Part shown: in pieces, positions 10,137 to 18,919 of the stretch
Position numbering within the stretch: position 1 is the first letter of the stretch
Layout of the letters: every line of letters starts with the position of its first letter
NCBI RefSeq assembly: GCF_001553785.1
Contig: NZ_LOJP01000002.1
Location: 33,377-97,376 of the forward strand
Source of the DNA: Actinoplanes sp. TFC3
GTDB lineage: Bacteria; Actinomycetota; Actinomycetes; Mycobacteriales; Micromonosporaceae
Length of the DNA stretch: 64,000 bases
Direction of reading: 5' to 3'
The notes under the pieces: model-generated
Told to the model about the DNA's origin: nothing
The model's database searches: none
Seen by the model: only the letters and a program-made list of their open reading frames with translations
Program-made: the position numbers and the translations under genes

Positions 10137-11651
10137 ATGCGTTGCTTGGTCACCGGTGCGACCGGTTACATCGGCGGGCGCCTGGTACCCCGGTTGATCG
10201 CCGCGGGTCATCAGGTGCGGGCTCTCTCGCGCAGCGCGGGGCGGCTACGGGACGTGCCCTGGGCTCCGCAAGCCGAGATAGTCGAGGGTGATTTGTCCGA
10301 TCCGGCGTCGCTCGCGGACGCCCTTGACGGCGTCGACGTCGCCTATTTCCTCGTGCACTCGCTGGGTCAGCGCGATTTCGAGCGCATCGACCGGGAAGCC
10401 GCCACGAATTTCGCGCGGGCCGCGTACGAGAAAGGCGTCAAAAGAATTGTTTATCTCGGCGGTCCAGAAGTCCCGGCCGATGATCGCCCGTCGGCCCACC
10501 TGCGTTCCCGAGCCGAAGTCGGACGCATTCTGCTGGACAGCGGAGTGCCGACGGCAGTTCTGCGGGCCCCGGTCATCATCGGATCGGGCTCGGCGTCCTT
10601 TGAGATGTTGCGGTATCTGACCGAACGGCTGCCGGTCATGGTCACTCCCCGCTGGGTCCGCAATCGCATTCAACCGATCGCCGTCCGCGATGTGCTGCGT
10701 TATCTGATCGGCGCCGCGACCCTGTCCCCGGACGTCAATCGCGGTTTCGACATCGGCGGCCGGGATGTGCTGACCTACGCCGAAATGATGCAGCGCTACG
10801 CCAGAGTCGCCGGATTGCCCCGCCGGATCATTCTCCCGTTGCGCCCCCTGAGCCCGTGGCTTTCCGCGCACTGGGTCGGCGCCATCACCCCGGTGCCCAA
10901 TGCCATTGCCCGTCCTCTGGTCGCCAGCCTGATCCACGAGGCTGTGGCGCACGAGAACGACATCGCCGGCTACGTCCCGGGTGAGCCGCCGCTCGGTTTT
11001 GACGAATCGGTGCGGCTCGCGCTCGGCAAGATCCGCGACGACGAGGTGGAGACCCGCTGGTCCAACGCCTCGGGTGCGGATGCGGCGGCCGAGCCGATGC
11101 CCAGCGACCCGGCCTGGACCGGCGGCACGATCTACAAGGACGAGCGCTGCCGCGAGGTGAACGCCCCGGCCGCCGCGCTGTGGCGGGTCATCGAGGGCGT
11201 GGGCGGCGACAACGGCTGGTACTCGTTCCCGCTGGCCTGGTCGGTGCGCGGCTGGCTGGACCGGCTGGTCGGCGGCGTGGGCCTGCGACGCGGCCGCCGC
11301 GACCGCGACCACCTGTACGTGGGTGAGGCGCTGGACTGGTGGCGGGTCGAGGAGATCAAGCCCGGCGAGCTGCTGCGGTTGCGTGCCGAGATGAAGGTGC
11401 CGGGCCGGGCCTGGCTGGAGATGTACGCCGAGGCGCGCCCGGACGGCACCAGCGTCTACCGCCAGCGGGCCCTGTTCGTGCCCCGTGGTCTGGCCGGTCA
11501 CGCGTACTGGGCGAGCATCCTGCCCTTCCACGGGATCATCTTCAGCGGCATGGCCCGCAACATCGCCAGGGGCGCTATGACGCCGCCGCGCGGGTCAGGC
11601 GATCCCGGACGGCCAGCCACTCCTCAGTCGGCGGCGGGTTCTTCGCGATGA
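10137..11651 (+). CDS. NAD(P)-binding epimerase-like protein with C-terminal DUF2867
   Basis: An atypical SDR/NmrA-like Rossmann domain begins at the first residue (MRCLVTGATGYIGGRLVP, glycine motif GATGYIGG), with GDLSDPASLADAL and VAYFLVHSL, followed from about residue 330 by the DUF2867 domain (GGDNGWYSFPLAWSVRGWLDRL read in part, RLRAEMKVPGRAWLEM). This two-domain design is common in actinobacteria but no substrate is established. It diverges from glyA and converges on the Sua5 gene, overlapping it by 77 nt; the final 25 residues, inside the overlap, are not family-like. Confidence 0.85.
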   Translation: MRCLVTGATGYIGGRLVPRLIAAGHQVRALSRSAGRLRDVPWAPQAEIVEGDLSDPASLADALDGVDVAYFLVHSLGQRDFERIDREAATNFARAAYEKGVKRIVYLGGPEVPADDRPSAHLRSRAEVGRILLDSGVPTAVLRAPVIIGSGSASFEMLRYLTERLPVMVTPRWVRNRIQPIAVRDVLRYLIGAATLSPDVNRGFDIGGRDVLTYAEMMQRYARVAGLPRRIILPLRPLSPWLSAHWVGAITPVPNAIARPLVASLIHEAVAHENDIAGYVPGEPPLGFDESVRLALGKIRDDEVETRWSNASGADAAAEPMPSDPAWTGGTIYKDERCREVNAPAAALWRVIEGVGGDNGWYSFPLAWSVRGWLDRLVGGVGLRRGRRDRDHLYVGEALDWWRVEEIKPGELLRLRAEMKVPGRAWLEMYAEARPDGTSVYRQRALFVPRGLAGHAYWASILPFHGIIFSGMARNIARGAMTPPRGSGDPGRPATPQSAAGSSR

Positions 11652-12498
11652 TCGTGCGGACCCCGCGGTCGTCCAGGCGGTGCAGGGCGGCGTAGAGGTC
11701 GGCGGCATACTCGCGCGGGTCGACGCTGAGGATCTCGGCGCCGGGCACGTCCTCGGTCTCGTAGGTGAGCACCGCGACCGGCTCGGGCGCGCTCACCGAG
11801 CTCACGTCATCGGTCAGGATCAGCCGGGCCCGGGGTGCGTAGTGGCGCTTGCTCATCCCGGGTGAGGACCGCTCGGCGCCGTCGGCCACCTCGTCGGGCA
11901 GCGTGATCGAGCCGGTCACCTGGCGGAGGTCGCGCAGCGGCAGGGCTCCTGGGCGCAGCAGCCGCGGCGGATCCACTGTCACATCCACCACTGTCGACTC
12001 GATGCCCCACCGGGTCGGCCCGCCGTCCAGCACCATCGGCACGTCGGGCAGGCTGCGCAAGACGTGCTGGGCGGTGGTCGGCGAGATGCTTTCCGAGCGG
12101 TTCGCGCTGGGCGCGGCCAGAGCCAACCCCGAGGCATCAAGCAACTTCAGAGCAACATCATGCGCCGGTACGCGCACAGCGATCGTTCCCGTGCCGAGGT
12201 GCCCGGCCCGCTCCACCACCAGGGTCAGCGGCCCCGGCCAGAACTGGGCTGCCAGCTCGTTGGCCAGGTCGGGCCACTGCTTGGCCAGCGCACGGGCCGC
12301 GGTGACGTCGGCGACGTGCACGATCAGCGGGTTCCACGACGGACGGTTCTTGAGCCGGTAGATCTCGGCCACCGCGCGCTCGCTGAACGCGTCGGCGCCC
12401 AGGCCGTACACGGTCTCGGTGGGGAACGCCACGACCTGCCCGGCCCGCAGCAGGTCGGCGGCGCGGCGGATCCCACCGGCGTCGGCAGTGATGATCAC
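11575..12498 (-). CDS. long-form Sua5/TsaC threonylcarbamoyl-AMP synthase
   Basis: Makes threonylcarbamoyl-AMP from threonine, bicarbonate and ATP for t6A37 formation in ANN-decoding tRNAs. From the GTG at 12498 the 307-aa protein has the YrdC core (VVAFPTETVYGLGADAF, SWNPLIVHV, FWPGPLTLVVER, APSANRSESISPTTA, STVVDVT) and after residue about 205 the extra SUA5 domain beginning near SSPGMSKRHYAPRARL. The GTG overlaps the phosphatase stop (GTGA). A second, short YrdC protein lies two genes upstream, so the two may divide labour. Confidence 0.9.
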   Translation of the reverse strand: MIITADAGGIRRAADLLRAGQVVAFPTETVYGLGADAFSERAVAEIYRLKNRPSWNPLIVHVADVTAARALAKQWPDLANELAAQFWPGPLTLVVERAGHLGTGTIAVRVPAHDVALKLLDASGLALAAPSANRSESISPTTAQHVLRSLPDVPMVLDGGPTRWGIESTVVDVTVDPPRLLRPGALPLRDLRQVTGSITLPDEVADGAERSSPGMSKRHYAPRARLILTDDVSSVSAPEPVAVLTYETEDVPGAEILSVDPREYAADLYAALHRLDDRGVRTIIAKNPPPTEEWLAVRDRLTRAAAS

Positions 12499-13118
12499 GC
12501 GGCCCTCGCAGCCCCCGGCAGCAGCGCCTCGACCAGGGGGTACAGCGATTCGTCGATGTCGTCGGCGATGCGCTGGAAGGTCTGGTCGCCGCGGCCCCAC
12601 GGGTCGTCGAGGTCGTCGCCGGGTTGCGGCTCGGTGTCCCCGCGCAGCTTGTCCAGCGCCACCACCAGCGCCCGTGCCCGCGCGGCGAACGTCTCGGGGT
12701 CGGTGCCCGCGGCGGGCAGCTCCTTGGCCTCGAACTGCTGCAGCAGCCGGGCGAAGTGGCCCAGCACGAACGTGCGGTGGACGGCCTCGGGCAGCAGCGC
12801 GGCAACGTAGTCGCTCTGGTCGGCGGTCGCGGTCAGGATCAGATCGGCCTCGGTGAGCTGGGCGCCGGTGAGCTTGCGGGCGGTGAAACCGTCGACACTG
12901 CCGCCGCGCAGCCGGATCTGCCGGCCGGCGGGCGGGTTCATCTCCTCGCCGTCGTGCCAGCCACCGGTGCCCGCGCTCCGGCTGACCAGCAGCTCGTGCA
13001 CGTCGGCGTCGGGATCGAGCTTGCCGAGCCGCTGCTGCGCGGCGAGCACCAGCAACCGCTCGGCCATCGGCGAGCGGCAGATGTTGCCCATGCACACGTG
13101 CAGCACGGTGAACGCCAT
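12495..13118 (-). CDS. low-molecular-weight protein-tyrosine phosphatase family protein
   Basis: The N-terminus MAFTVLHVCMGNICRSPMAE has the P-loop C(X)5R (C9-R15) at the position typical of LMW phosphatases, and DLDDPWG near the C-terminus supplies the catalytic-acid Asp-Pro. At 207 aa it is longer than the classical 150-160 aa form, by an internal extension. It is flanked and translationally linked on one side to a long Sua5 gene and sits 3 nt from a short one; the same Sua5-phosphatase-glyA neighbourhood is known in Streptomyces. Substrate unknown; arsenate reductase or phosphoarginine phosphatase roles are possible in this superfamily. Confidence 0.88.
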   Translation of the reverse strand: MAFTVLHVCMGNICRSPMAERLLVLAAQQRLGKLDPDADVHELLVSRSAGTGGWHDGEEMNPPAGRQIRLRGGSVDGFTARKLTGAQLTEADLILTATADQSDYVAALLPEAVHRTFVLGHFARLLQQFEAKELPAAGTDPETFAARARALVVALDKLRGDTEPQPGDDLDDPWGRGDQTFQRIADDIDESLYPLVEALLPGAARAA

Positions 13119-13120
13119 GA

Positions 13121-13765
13121 TCAGGATCCCGCGGGCTGCAGGTCGGGGACCACGTCATGCAGCTTGTCGTATGACAGGGCGCCCTCGCGTAGCACCCGAG
13201 GCACGTCACCGGTCACGTCCACCACCGTGCTCGGCGCCGGGTCGTGCGCCACCCCGGCCTCCAGGTAGATGCGCACCGAGTATTCGAGCTGGTCGCGGGC
13301 CTCCTCGGCGGTGACCGGCGCGGCCTGGCCAACCTTGTTGGCAGTGGTCACGGCCATCGGGCCGATCTCGCGCAGCACCTCCAGCGCCACCGGGTGCAGC
13401 GGCATCCGTACGGCCACCCGCCCCCCGGTCTCGCCCAGATCCCACTGCAGGCTCGGCGAGTGCTCGACGATGATCGTCAGCGCGCCCGGCCAGAACGCGT
13501 CAGCCAGATCCCGGGCCGCCTTGGGGATGGAGTAGACCAGCCCGTCCAGGGTGTGCCGCGAGCCGACCAGCACCGGCGGCGCCACCCGGCGGTCGACTCC
13601 CCGAGCGGTCTGCAACGCGCTGACCGCATGCGGAGTGAACGCCTCCGCCCCGACGCCGTAGACCGTGTCGGTGGGCAGGACCACGAGTTCCCCGCTGCGA
13701 ACCGCCTCGACGGCGGCGGCGATGCCGCGATCGCGCTCGGCCACGGTCCGGCAGTCGTAAAGCAT
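13121..13765 (-). CDS. tsaC: short-form YrdC/TsaC threonylcarbamoyl-AMP synthase
   Basis: This 214-aa YrdC-domain protein is the positional equivalent of the sua5 gene that follows prmC in Mycobacterium and Streptomyces. Motifs: VVLPTDTVYGVGAEAF, ADAFWPGALTIIVEH, RVAVRMPLHP, VTTANKVGQAAPVTA, PSTVVDVT. It lacks the extra SUA5 domain of the paralogue. In the usual KxR/SxN nucleotide-binding signature the SANxSG stretch is replaced by TTANKVGQ. The ATG at 13765 shares one base with the prmC stop (TGATG); a GTG lies 3 nt before. Confidence 0.88.
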   Translation of the reverse strand: MLYDCRTVAERDRGIAAAVEAVRSGELVVLPTDTVYGVGAEAFTPHAVSALQTARGVDRRVAPPVLVGSRHTLDGLVYSIPKAARDLADAFWPGALTIIVEHSPSLQWDLGETGGRVAVRMPLHPVALEVLREIGPMAVTTANKVGQAAPVTAEEARDQLEYSVRIYLEAGVAHDPAPSTVVDVTGDVPRVLREGALSYDKLHDVVPDLQPAGS

Positions 13766-14655
13766 CACGACGCCGAGTCTAATTGCCTGATCGCGGTGGC
13801 GAATCTAGGGCGCCCAGCAAAGTCGTTATGCCCTTTTACCTCGGTGAAGCGACCATCCGCACGCAGCAGCTCGGGGACATCGGCACCGTGCACGTCGTCG
13901 TGCTCGAGGCCCACCACCCCACCGGGACGCAGCAACTCGGCGGCGAGCCGGATCACCGGCCGGATCACGCTCAGCCCGTCCGCTCCCCCGAACACCGCCT
14001 CGGCCGGGTCATGATCGGCCACCTCCGGCGGCACCGGGGTTCCCTCGGGCACATAGGGCGGATTGCAGAGCAGCACGTCGACCTGGCCGTGCAGCTCCGC
14101 AAGTAACCCGGGGCCGGTGACATCGCCCGGCAGGACGGTCACAACGGGAAACGGCTCGGCGTTGCGTCGCAGATATGACAGTGCCGCCGAGGAGCGCTCG
14201 ACCGCGATCACCCGGCCCGGCCGGCCCTCATCGGCCACCGACAGGGCGATTGCCCCGCTGCCGCTGCACAGATCGACCACCGTCGCGCCCGGCGCGGTGT
14301 GCTCGATCCCCCAACCGGCCAGCAGTTCCGTCTCCGGGCGCGGCACGAAGACCCCGTCGCCGACGGCCAGCTCGAGATGCCGGAACGCGGCGGTGCCCAG
14401 CAGGTGCTGCAACGGCACCCGCTGCGCCCGCCGGGCCGTGAGGTTCTCGAATCGGCGCAGCTCAGCGGCGCGCACGGTGTCCACCAGGACGAGCCGGCCG
14501 CGGCCGATGCCCAGCACATGCGCGGCGAGCAGCTCGGCATCGACGCGGGGCGATTCAACGCCCGCCTCGGCAAGCTGTTTCGCGGCCGCGACCAGCGCCG
14601 GCGCCAAGCGGACGCGATCGGGGTCCGCCGAGGGGTGTTCGTGCGCGAGTGTCAC
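13765..14655 (-). CDS. prmC: peptide chain release factor N5-glutamine methyltransferase
   Basis: Methylates the GGQ glutamine of release factors with SAM. The 296-aa protein has the N-terminal helical domain, the SAM motif VVDLCSGSGAIALSVA and the diagnostic active-site LLCNPPYVPEGT. It starts at a GTG. In related genomes prfA lies directly upstream; here 5.6 kb of oppositely oriented DNA separates the two. Confidence 0.95.
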   Translation of the reverse strand: MTLAHEHPSADPDRVRLAPALVAAAKQLAEAGVESPRVDAELLAAHVLGIGRGRLVLVDTVRAAELRRFENLTARRAQRVPLQHLLGTAAFRHLELAVGDGVFVPRPETELLAGWGIEHTAPGATVVDLCSGSGAIALSVADEGRPGRVIAVERSSAALSYLRRNAEPFPVVTVLPGDVTGPGLLAELHGQVDVLLCNPPYVPEGTPVPPEVADHDPAEAVFGGADGLSVIRPVIRLAAELLRPGGVVGLEHDDVHGADVPELLRADGRFTEVKGHNDFAGRPRFATAIRQLDSAS

Positions 14656-14753
14656 GGCATAATCATGGAACGTCGTTTCGCGGCGGCGACCGGCCGGGTC
14701 GTCGATCGATGAACGCCGTCGGCGAGAGGGGCCTGCATGGCCGTGGCGATCCC

Positions 14754-16259
14754 ATGACCTGGTTGGATCAGCTACCGGATTGCGTCGACGACCTGCGCCG
14801 GGCCGGCGAGCTCCAGCAGGGCGGCCGCTCCGCCGAGGCGCTGACCATTCTGGACAAGGTGCTCGAGGTCACCACCGACCCGCTGACCCGGGCGTACGCG
14901 CTCGTGCAGCGGTTCGGGGCGTTGATCAACCTGGGGCGCATCGCCGAGTTCGCCACCGCCATGACGCTCGCCAGCAACGCCGTCCACGAGACCTCCGACC
15001 CCTACCTGCGCGGGCAGATGCACGCGTTCGCGGCGCTCGGCGCGCACCTGCAGAGCGCCCTGGACCGCGGCGTCACCCACCTCGTGCAGTCCGCCCGGGC
15101 GCTGGCTGCGGTGCCCGACGGCGACACCGAAACCGCGTGGGGCTGGCACGACCTCGCCATGGCGTACTCCTACTTGGGCTTTCACGGTCACGCGCTGACC
15201 GCCATCGAGCAGGCCCGCCAGGTCGGCGCGGCGGCCGGCATGGCCCCGGAGCTGTTCGCCGCCCCCGGCATCCGGCTGCGCAACGCCGTCTCCCTCGATC
15301 ACCAGGGTGACACCGACGGCTGCCTGCGCGTGCTGCGCGACATCGACGCTGAACTCACCCGCTACCTGGCCACCGGCGCCGACGCGCGGCTGCGGCCCAG
15401 CGCCCGCCCGGTGTACGGCTACGCCCTGGCCCGCCGCGCCGCGCTTGGCGAGGCCCCTGAAACCGACGTGACCGAGTTGCTCACCGGCGGCGGCGACAGC
15501 GTGCGCTCGCGCGACCTGCGCCACCTCGGCGGGGTGTGCCTGGACATCGCGGCCGGTCAGCCCACCCGGGCGCTGCGCAAACTCGACGCCGTACCGGTGT
15601 CGCAGGAGATCCTCGGCGCCGCCGAACCGGCCCGGTTGCGCAGCATCTGCTACGCGGTCGCCGGGGAGCACCAGGCCGCGCACAAGGCCGACCGGTATGC
15701 GTTCCGCCTCGCCGCCCAGCGCATCGACCGGCTGCGCGACGGCTATCTGGACGGGGTGGCCGCCCGCCTCGACGCCCAGGAAACCCACCGCGACGCCGGG
15801 CGCTACGGCGACGAAACCCTGACCGACCCGCTCACCGGCCTGCCCAACCGCCGCCAGCTCGAACGCTACGTCTCGGCCATGCTGGCCCGTGGGGAACGGG
15901 CCGCCATCGGCGTCTGCGACCTGATCGGGTTCACCGCGGTCAACGCCCGGCATGGCCGGCACTGCGGCGACCTGGTGCTGCAACGCATCGCTGGCGTGCT
16001 GAGCCGGGTCATGCGCCGCGGTGACTTCGTGGCCCGCTTCGCCGGCGACGAGTTCGTGGTCGTGCTTCCCGGGGCCGGCCCGACCCAGGCGGCCGAGGTG
16101 TCGCGCCGGATCAGCGCCGCCGCTGCCGGCGAGAACTGGCAGGTCCTGGTGCCCGGCACCCCGATCGGGCTGGCAGCCGGCTGGTCCGAGGTGGGACCCG
16201 ACCGGCGCGCCCTGGCTGCCGCGCTGGCCGCCGCGGCAGGCAACCGGACACCTGCCTGA
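14754..16259 (+). CDS. TPR-like domain plus GGDEF diguanylate cyclase
   Basis: Soluble protein of about 500 aa. Residues 1-330 are helical repeats of TPR character (RRAGELQQGGRSAEALTILDKVL, given here in two pieces with TDPLTRAYALVQRFGALI). A linker leads to a GGDEF domain: DPLTGLPNRRQ, VCDLIGFTAVNARHG and the signature AGDEF in place of GGDEF. The first metal Asp, the Asn and the Glu-Phe of the signature are kept, while the second Asp of the DxD is Ile, so cyclase activity is plausible but unproven. No transmembrane segment or response-regulator domain. Starts at 14709 and 14649 are in frame; the latter overlaps prmC. A CATAAT on this strand at 14658-14663 may be the -10. Confidence 0.85.
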   Translation: MTWLDQLPDCVDDLRRAGELQQGGRSAEALTILDKVLEVTTDPLTRAYALVQRFGALINLGRIAEFATAMTLASNAVHETSDPYLRGQMHAFAALGAHLQSALDRGVTHLVQSARALAAVPDGDTETAWGWHDLAMAYSYLGFHGHALTAIEQARQVGAAAGMAPELFAAPGIRLRNAVSLDHQGDTDGCLRVLRDIDAELTRYLATGADARLRPSARPVYGYALARRAALGEAPETDVTELLTGGGDSVRSRDLRHLGGVCLDIAAGQPTRALRKLDAVPVSQEILGAAEPARLRSICYAVAGEHQAAHKADRYAFRLAAQRIDRLRDGYLDGVAARLDAQETHRDAGRYGDETLTDPLTGLPNRRQLERYVSAMLARGERAAIGVCDLIGFTAVNARHGRHCGDLVLQRIAGVLSRVMRRGDFVARFAGDEFVVVLPGAGPTQAAEVSRRISAAAAGENWQVLVPGTPIGLAAGWSEVGPDRRALAAALAAAAGNRTPA

Positions 16260-16263
16260 GCCG

Positions 16264-16269
16264 TAGGTT
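16264..16269 (+). promoter_or_regulatory. leaderless -10 hexamer of beta-propeller paralogue 1
   Basis: TAGGTT ends exactly 7 nt before the ATG at 16277. No Shine-Dalgarno sequence is present. The identical spacing recurs before the two downstream paralogues. Confidence 0.6.
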
Positions 16270-16276
16270 GGACGAC

Positions 16277-17548
16277 ATGGGCGTCATCGAGCTGGGGGTG
16301 GTGACGCCGTACGAGCCGGCCGAACCGGTGCGCCCGGACCTGCGGCGCTACCTGATCGCGCTGGTTCTGCTGCTCAGCGCCGGGCTGCTGACCGGGGCCG
16401 CGCCGATCCCGCAGCACTCCTTCACCACGCTCTGGCGCATCCCGATAAACGGCAACGAGGACTCGTTCGCCATGAACCCGGGCGGCGTGTACGTGCTGTC
16501 GTCGACCGGCGAGCGGCGGGTGACCGCGTACGACCCTCGTACCGGAAAGATCCGCTGGACCCGGATGGTGCGCGACAGCACCTCCTGGATCGACGCGGCC
16601 GGCGGCGGCGTGCTGCTCGCGCCCACCAGCGACGGCAGCACCTCGCAGACCATCGCCCTGGAGGACGGCACCGGCCGCGAGCTGTGGCGCCAACCCGGCG
16701 ACAGCCTGACCGTGCACGCCGGGCTGGTGCTGCTGATCCAGGGCGACCCGGAGATGTCCGCGGTCCGCTCGCTGCGCGTCGTCGACCTGCACACCGGCAC
16801 CCCCGTGTGGAGCTTCACCGCCGGGCGGCGGCGCACCTGGATCGCCACCGGCGACACCGACGCCGACCGGCTCGTCGTGGCCACCGAGGACGGCGACGTG
16901 ACAGTGCACGACTTCGGCTCGGGCCGCGTGGTGACGCACGGCTGGGTGCCCTGGCCCGGCGCGATCGCCAGCCCCGACCAGCCGCCCGGCGTCGGCGTCG
17001 CGGGCCACACCTTCTTCCTGCCCGGCACCTCCAGCGAACAGCCCGCCATGACCATGTACGACACCGAGACCCTGCACGAACGCTGGCGGCTGTCCAGCCG
17101 GTCGATCATCAGCTTCTACGAATGCGGACCGGTGTTCTGCCTCAACGACGACAACGGCCTCTCCGTGTACGATCAAAAAACCGGCCAGCCCCTCTGGCAC
17201 CGCCCGGGTGAGGGCTATGCCGCCGCCCTGCACCGCGATCGGCTGGTGCTCGAGAACGGCATCGGCGCCCGGCGGGTGCTGGTCGACGCCCGCACCGGAC
17301 GTGAGCTGGCCGACCTGGGCACCAGCTCGCTCTCGTACGGCGACACCGGCCCGGTCTACTCGCTGGCCCTGACCCACCAACCGCCCGGGCGCACCGCGAT
17401 CGGCGAGCTCGACGAGCACACCGGCCGCATCGACCTGCGCGGTGCCCTCGACCCGGCCGCCGATTACTGCCAAAGCACCGATCGGCTGCTCGCCTGCTAC
17501 ACCGGCGGCTCACGGCTCACGATCACCGAAATCGGACGGGCTCCCTGA
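16277..17548 (+). CDS. membrane-anchored PQQ-like beta-propeller protein, tandem paralogue 1
   Basis: A 423-aa type II membrane protein. The N-terminal cytoplasmic motif MGVIELGVVT is followed by a charged stretch, one hydrophobic helix (about residues 27-47, YLIALVLLLSAGLLTGAA) and an extracytoplasmic eight-bladed-type propeller with repeated blade motifs such as VTAYDPRTGKIRW, LYPT-type strands and VYDQKTGQPLWHR. Such WD/PQQ-like (BamB-like) propellers act as binding scaffolds; no enzyme site is evident and no PQQ dependence is implied. The start 16277 is set by alignment with the paralogues and by the leaderless -10, not the in-frame ATG at 16268. Two conserved cysteines in ECGPVFCLNDD recur in all three copies. 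Confidence 0.85.
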   Translation: MGVIELGVVTPYEPAEPVRPDLRRYLIALVLLLSAGLLTGAAPIPQHSFTTLWRIPINGNEDSFAMNPGGVYVLSSTGERRVTAYDPRTGKIRWTRMVRDSTSWIDAAGGGVLLAPTSDGSTSQTIALEDGTGRELWRQPGDSLTVHAGLVLLIQGDPEMSAVRSLRVVDLHTGTPVWSFTAGRRRTWIATGDTDADRLVVATEDGDVTVHDFGSGRVVTHGWVPWPGAIASPDQPPGVGVAGHTFFLPGTSSEQPAMTMYDTETLHERWRLSSRSIISFYECGPVFCLNDDNGLSVYDQKTGQPLWHRPGEGYAAALHRDRLVLENGIGARRVLVDARTGRELADLGTSSLSYGDTGPVYSLALTHQPPGRTAIGELDEHTGRIDLRGALDPAADYCQSTDRLLACYTGGSRLTITEIGRAP

Positions 17549-17564
17549 ACCGGCGGGGTTGACC

Positions 17565-17570
17565 TACGCT
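17565..17570 (+). promoter_or_regulatory. leaderless -10 hexamer of beta-propeller paralogue 2
   Basis: TACGCT ends exactly 7 nt before the ATG at 17578, in a 29-nt intergenic gap that lacks a ribosome site. Confidence 0.6.
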
Positions 17571-17577
17571 GCCATCC

Positions 17578-18909
17578 ATGGAAGTCATCGAGCTCGGCGT
17601 GGTCACGGATCCGGCCGAGCCGCCCCGCCGGCCGAACGCCTGGGCGCTGAGCCGCCGCCGCGACGTCCGGCGCGGGCTGCTCGCCACGGTCGCCGTGCTG
17701 AGCCTGCTGCTGGTCGCCGGGTCGGCACCCCCGAGTTCGGCCGGACCGCACCTGCTGTGGAGCATCCCGATGGCCGGCGCCGATGACTCGTTCACCGCGG
17801 CGGACGGCCAGGTGTACGTGCTGAGCGGCTCGCAGGTCGAGGGGCGGCGGCTGGACGCGTACGGGCTGCGTACCGGTAAGAAGGCCGCGAGCATCTCCGA
17901 CCTGAAGGGCGCCACCTGGATCGGGGCGGTCCAGGCCGGGGTGGTCACCCTGCCGGCCGGCGACGCCACCGCGCAGCTCGACACCGTCGACGGCAACTTC
18001 ATCCACGAGACCATCGCCGTCGACGCCAAGACCGGCCGGGAACTGTGGCACCTGCCCGGTGAGCTCGCCGCCAGCGACTCCCAGCACGCGGTGCTCAGCC
18101 AGTGGGACCAGGCGGGCGCCAGCATCCAGACCCTGCGCGTGGCCGGCCTGCGCGACGGCACCACCGCCTGGGAGCACACCCACACCGACGTACAGGGCTG
18201 GTTGCTCGCCAAGGACACCGGGCGGCTCTACACCGCCACCCGCAACGGGCTGCTCAAGGTGCTCGACATCGCCGACGGCAGCACCCTGGTCAGCAAACAA
18301 CTTCCCGTGCAGAAGCAGCCTGCCTCGGCCGAGCGCTACACGGTCATCAGCGGCGAGCACCAGCAGCTCTTCGTGCGCACCATCGTGGACACCCGGGCCA
18401 CCGTCGCCGCCTACGACCCGGCCACGCTCGCCGAACGCTGGCATCTCAGCAGCGAAACGTTCGACGGCTTCTACGGGTGCGGGTCGGTCATGTGCCTCAG
18501 CGATGCCGCCGGCATCTCCGGCTACGACCCGGCCACCGGTCAACGGCGCTGGCAGCGCGAGGGCAACGGGATGGCCACCGCGATCGGCAACGACCGGATC
18601 CTGGTCCCCTACGGCGCCGACGAAAACCAGCACACCCTGGTCGACAGCAGCACCGGGGCCACCCTGGCCGACCTCGGTGCCGCAGCCACCGTGTCCGACG
18701 TCGAGAACCCCGGCAGCCGGGCGTACATCCTGAGCGCCATGACCGATCCGCCCGGCCGGACCGCGCTCAGCGAGTTCGACCAGCGCACCGGCAAGGTCGT
18801 GCCACGCGGCACCATCGCCCAGACCAAGGAGTACAACTGCCGCGCCTCAGACAACCTGCTGGTCTGCGCCACCGCCGACGGGCGGCTCACGGTCACCGAG
18901 GTCCCTTAG
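17578..18909 (+). CDS. membrane-anchored PQQ-like beta-propeller protein, tandem paralogue 2
   Basis: 443 aa, same architecture as its neighbours: MEVIELGVVT tag, Arg-rich cytoplasmic stretch (SRRRDVRRG), one membrane helix (LLATVAVLSLLLVAGSA), then the propeller with LDAYGLRTGKKAA, TIAVDAKTGRELWHLPGE and GYDPATGQRRWQREG. The cysteine pair appears as YGCGSVMCLSDA. Closest relative in the window is paralogue 3 (18920-20287), with which it shares LWSIP, AERWHLSS-type strands and the TADGRLTVTE end, so the array arose by duplication. Confidence 0.85.
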   Translation: MEVIELGVVTDPAEPPRRPNAWALSRRRDVRRGLLATVAVLSLLLVAGSAPPSSAGPHLLWSIPMAGADDSFTAADGQVYVLSGSQVEGRRLDAYGLRTGKKAASISDLKGATWIGAVQAGVVTLPAGDATAQLDTVDGNFIHETIAVDAKTGRELWHLPGELAASDSQHAVLSQWDQAGASIQTLRVAGLRDGTTAWEHTHTDVQGWLLAKDTGRLYTATRNGLLKVLDIADGSTLVSKQLPVQKQPASAERYTVISGEHQQLFVRTIVDTRATVAAYDPATLAERWHLSSETFDGFYGCGSVMCLSDAAGISGYDPATGQRRWQREGNGMATAIGNDRILVPYGADENQHTLVDSSTGATLADLGAAATVSDVENPGSRAYILSAMTDPPGRTALSEFDQRTGKVVPRGTIAQTKEYNCRASDNLLVCATADGRLTVTEVP

Positions 18910-18912
18910 GGT
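18907..18912 (+). promoter_or_regulatory. leaderless -10 hexamer of beta-propeller paralogue 3
   Basis: TAGGGT ends exactly 7 nt before the ATG at 18920 and overlaps the stop codon of paralogue 2. The intergenic gap is only 10 nt yet still carries the hexamer, which argues for separate transcription starts. Confidence 0.6.
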
Positions 18913-18919
18913 CTGACCC

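Noticed and set aside
16268..16276. Upstream ATG at 16268 as start of propeller 1
   Set aside because: Paralogues start with the M-x-VIELG tag and the -10 hexamer would overlap that ATG.
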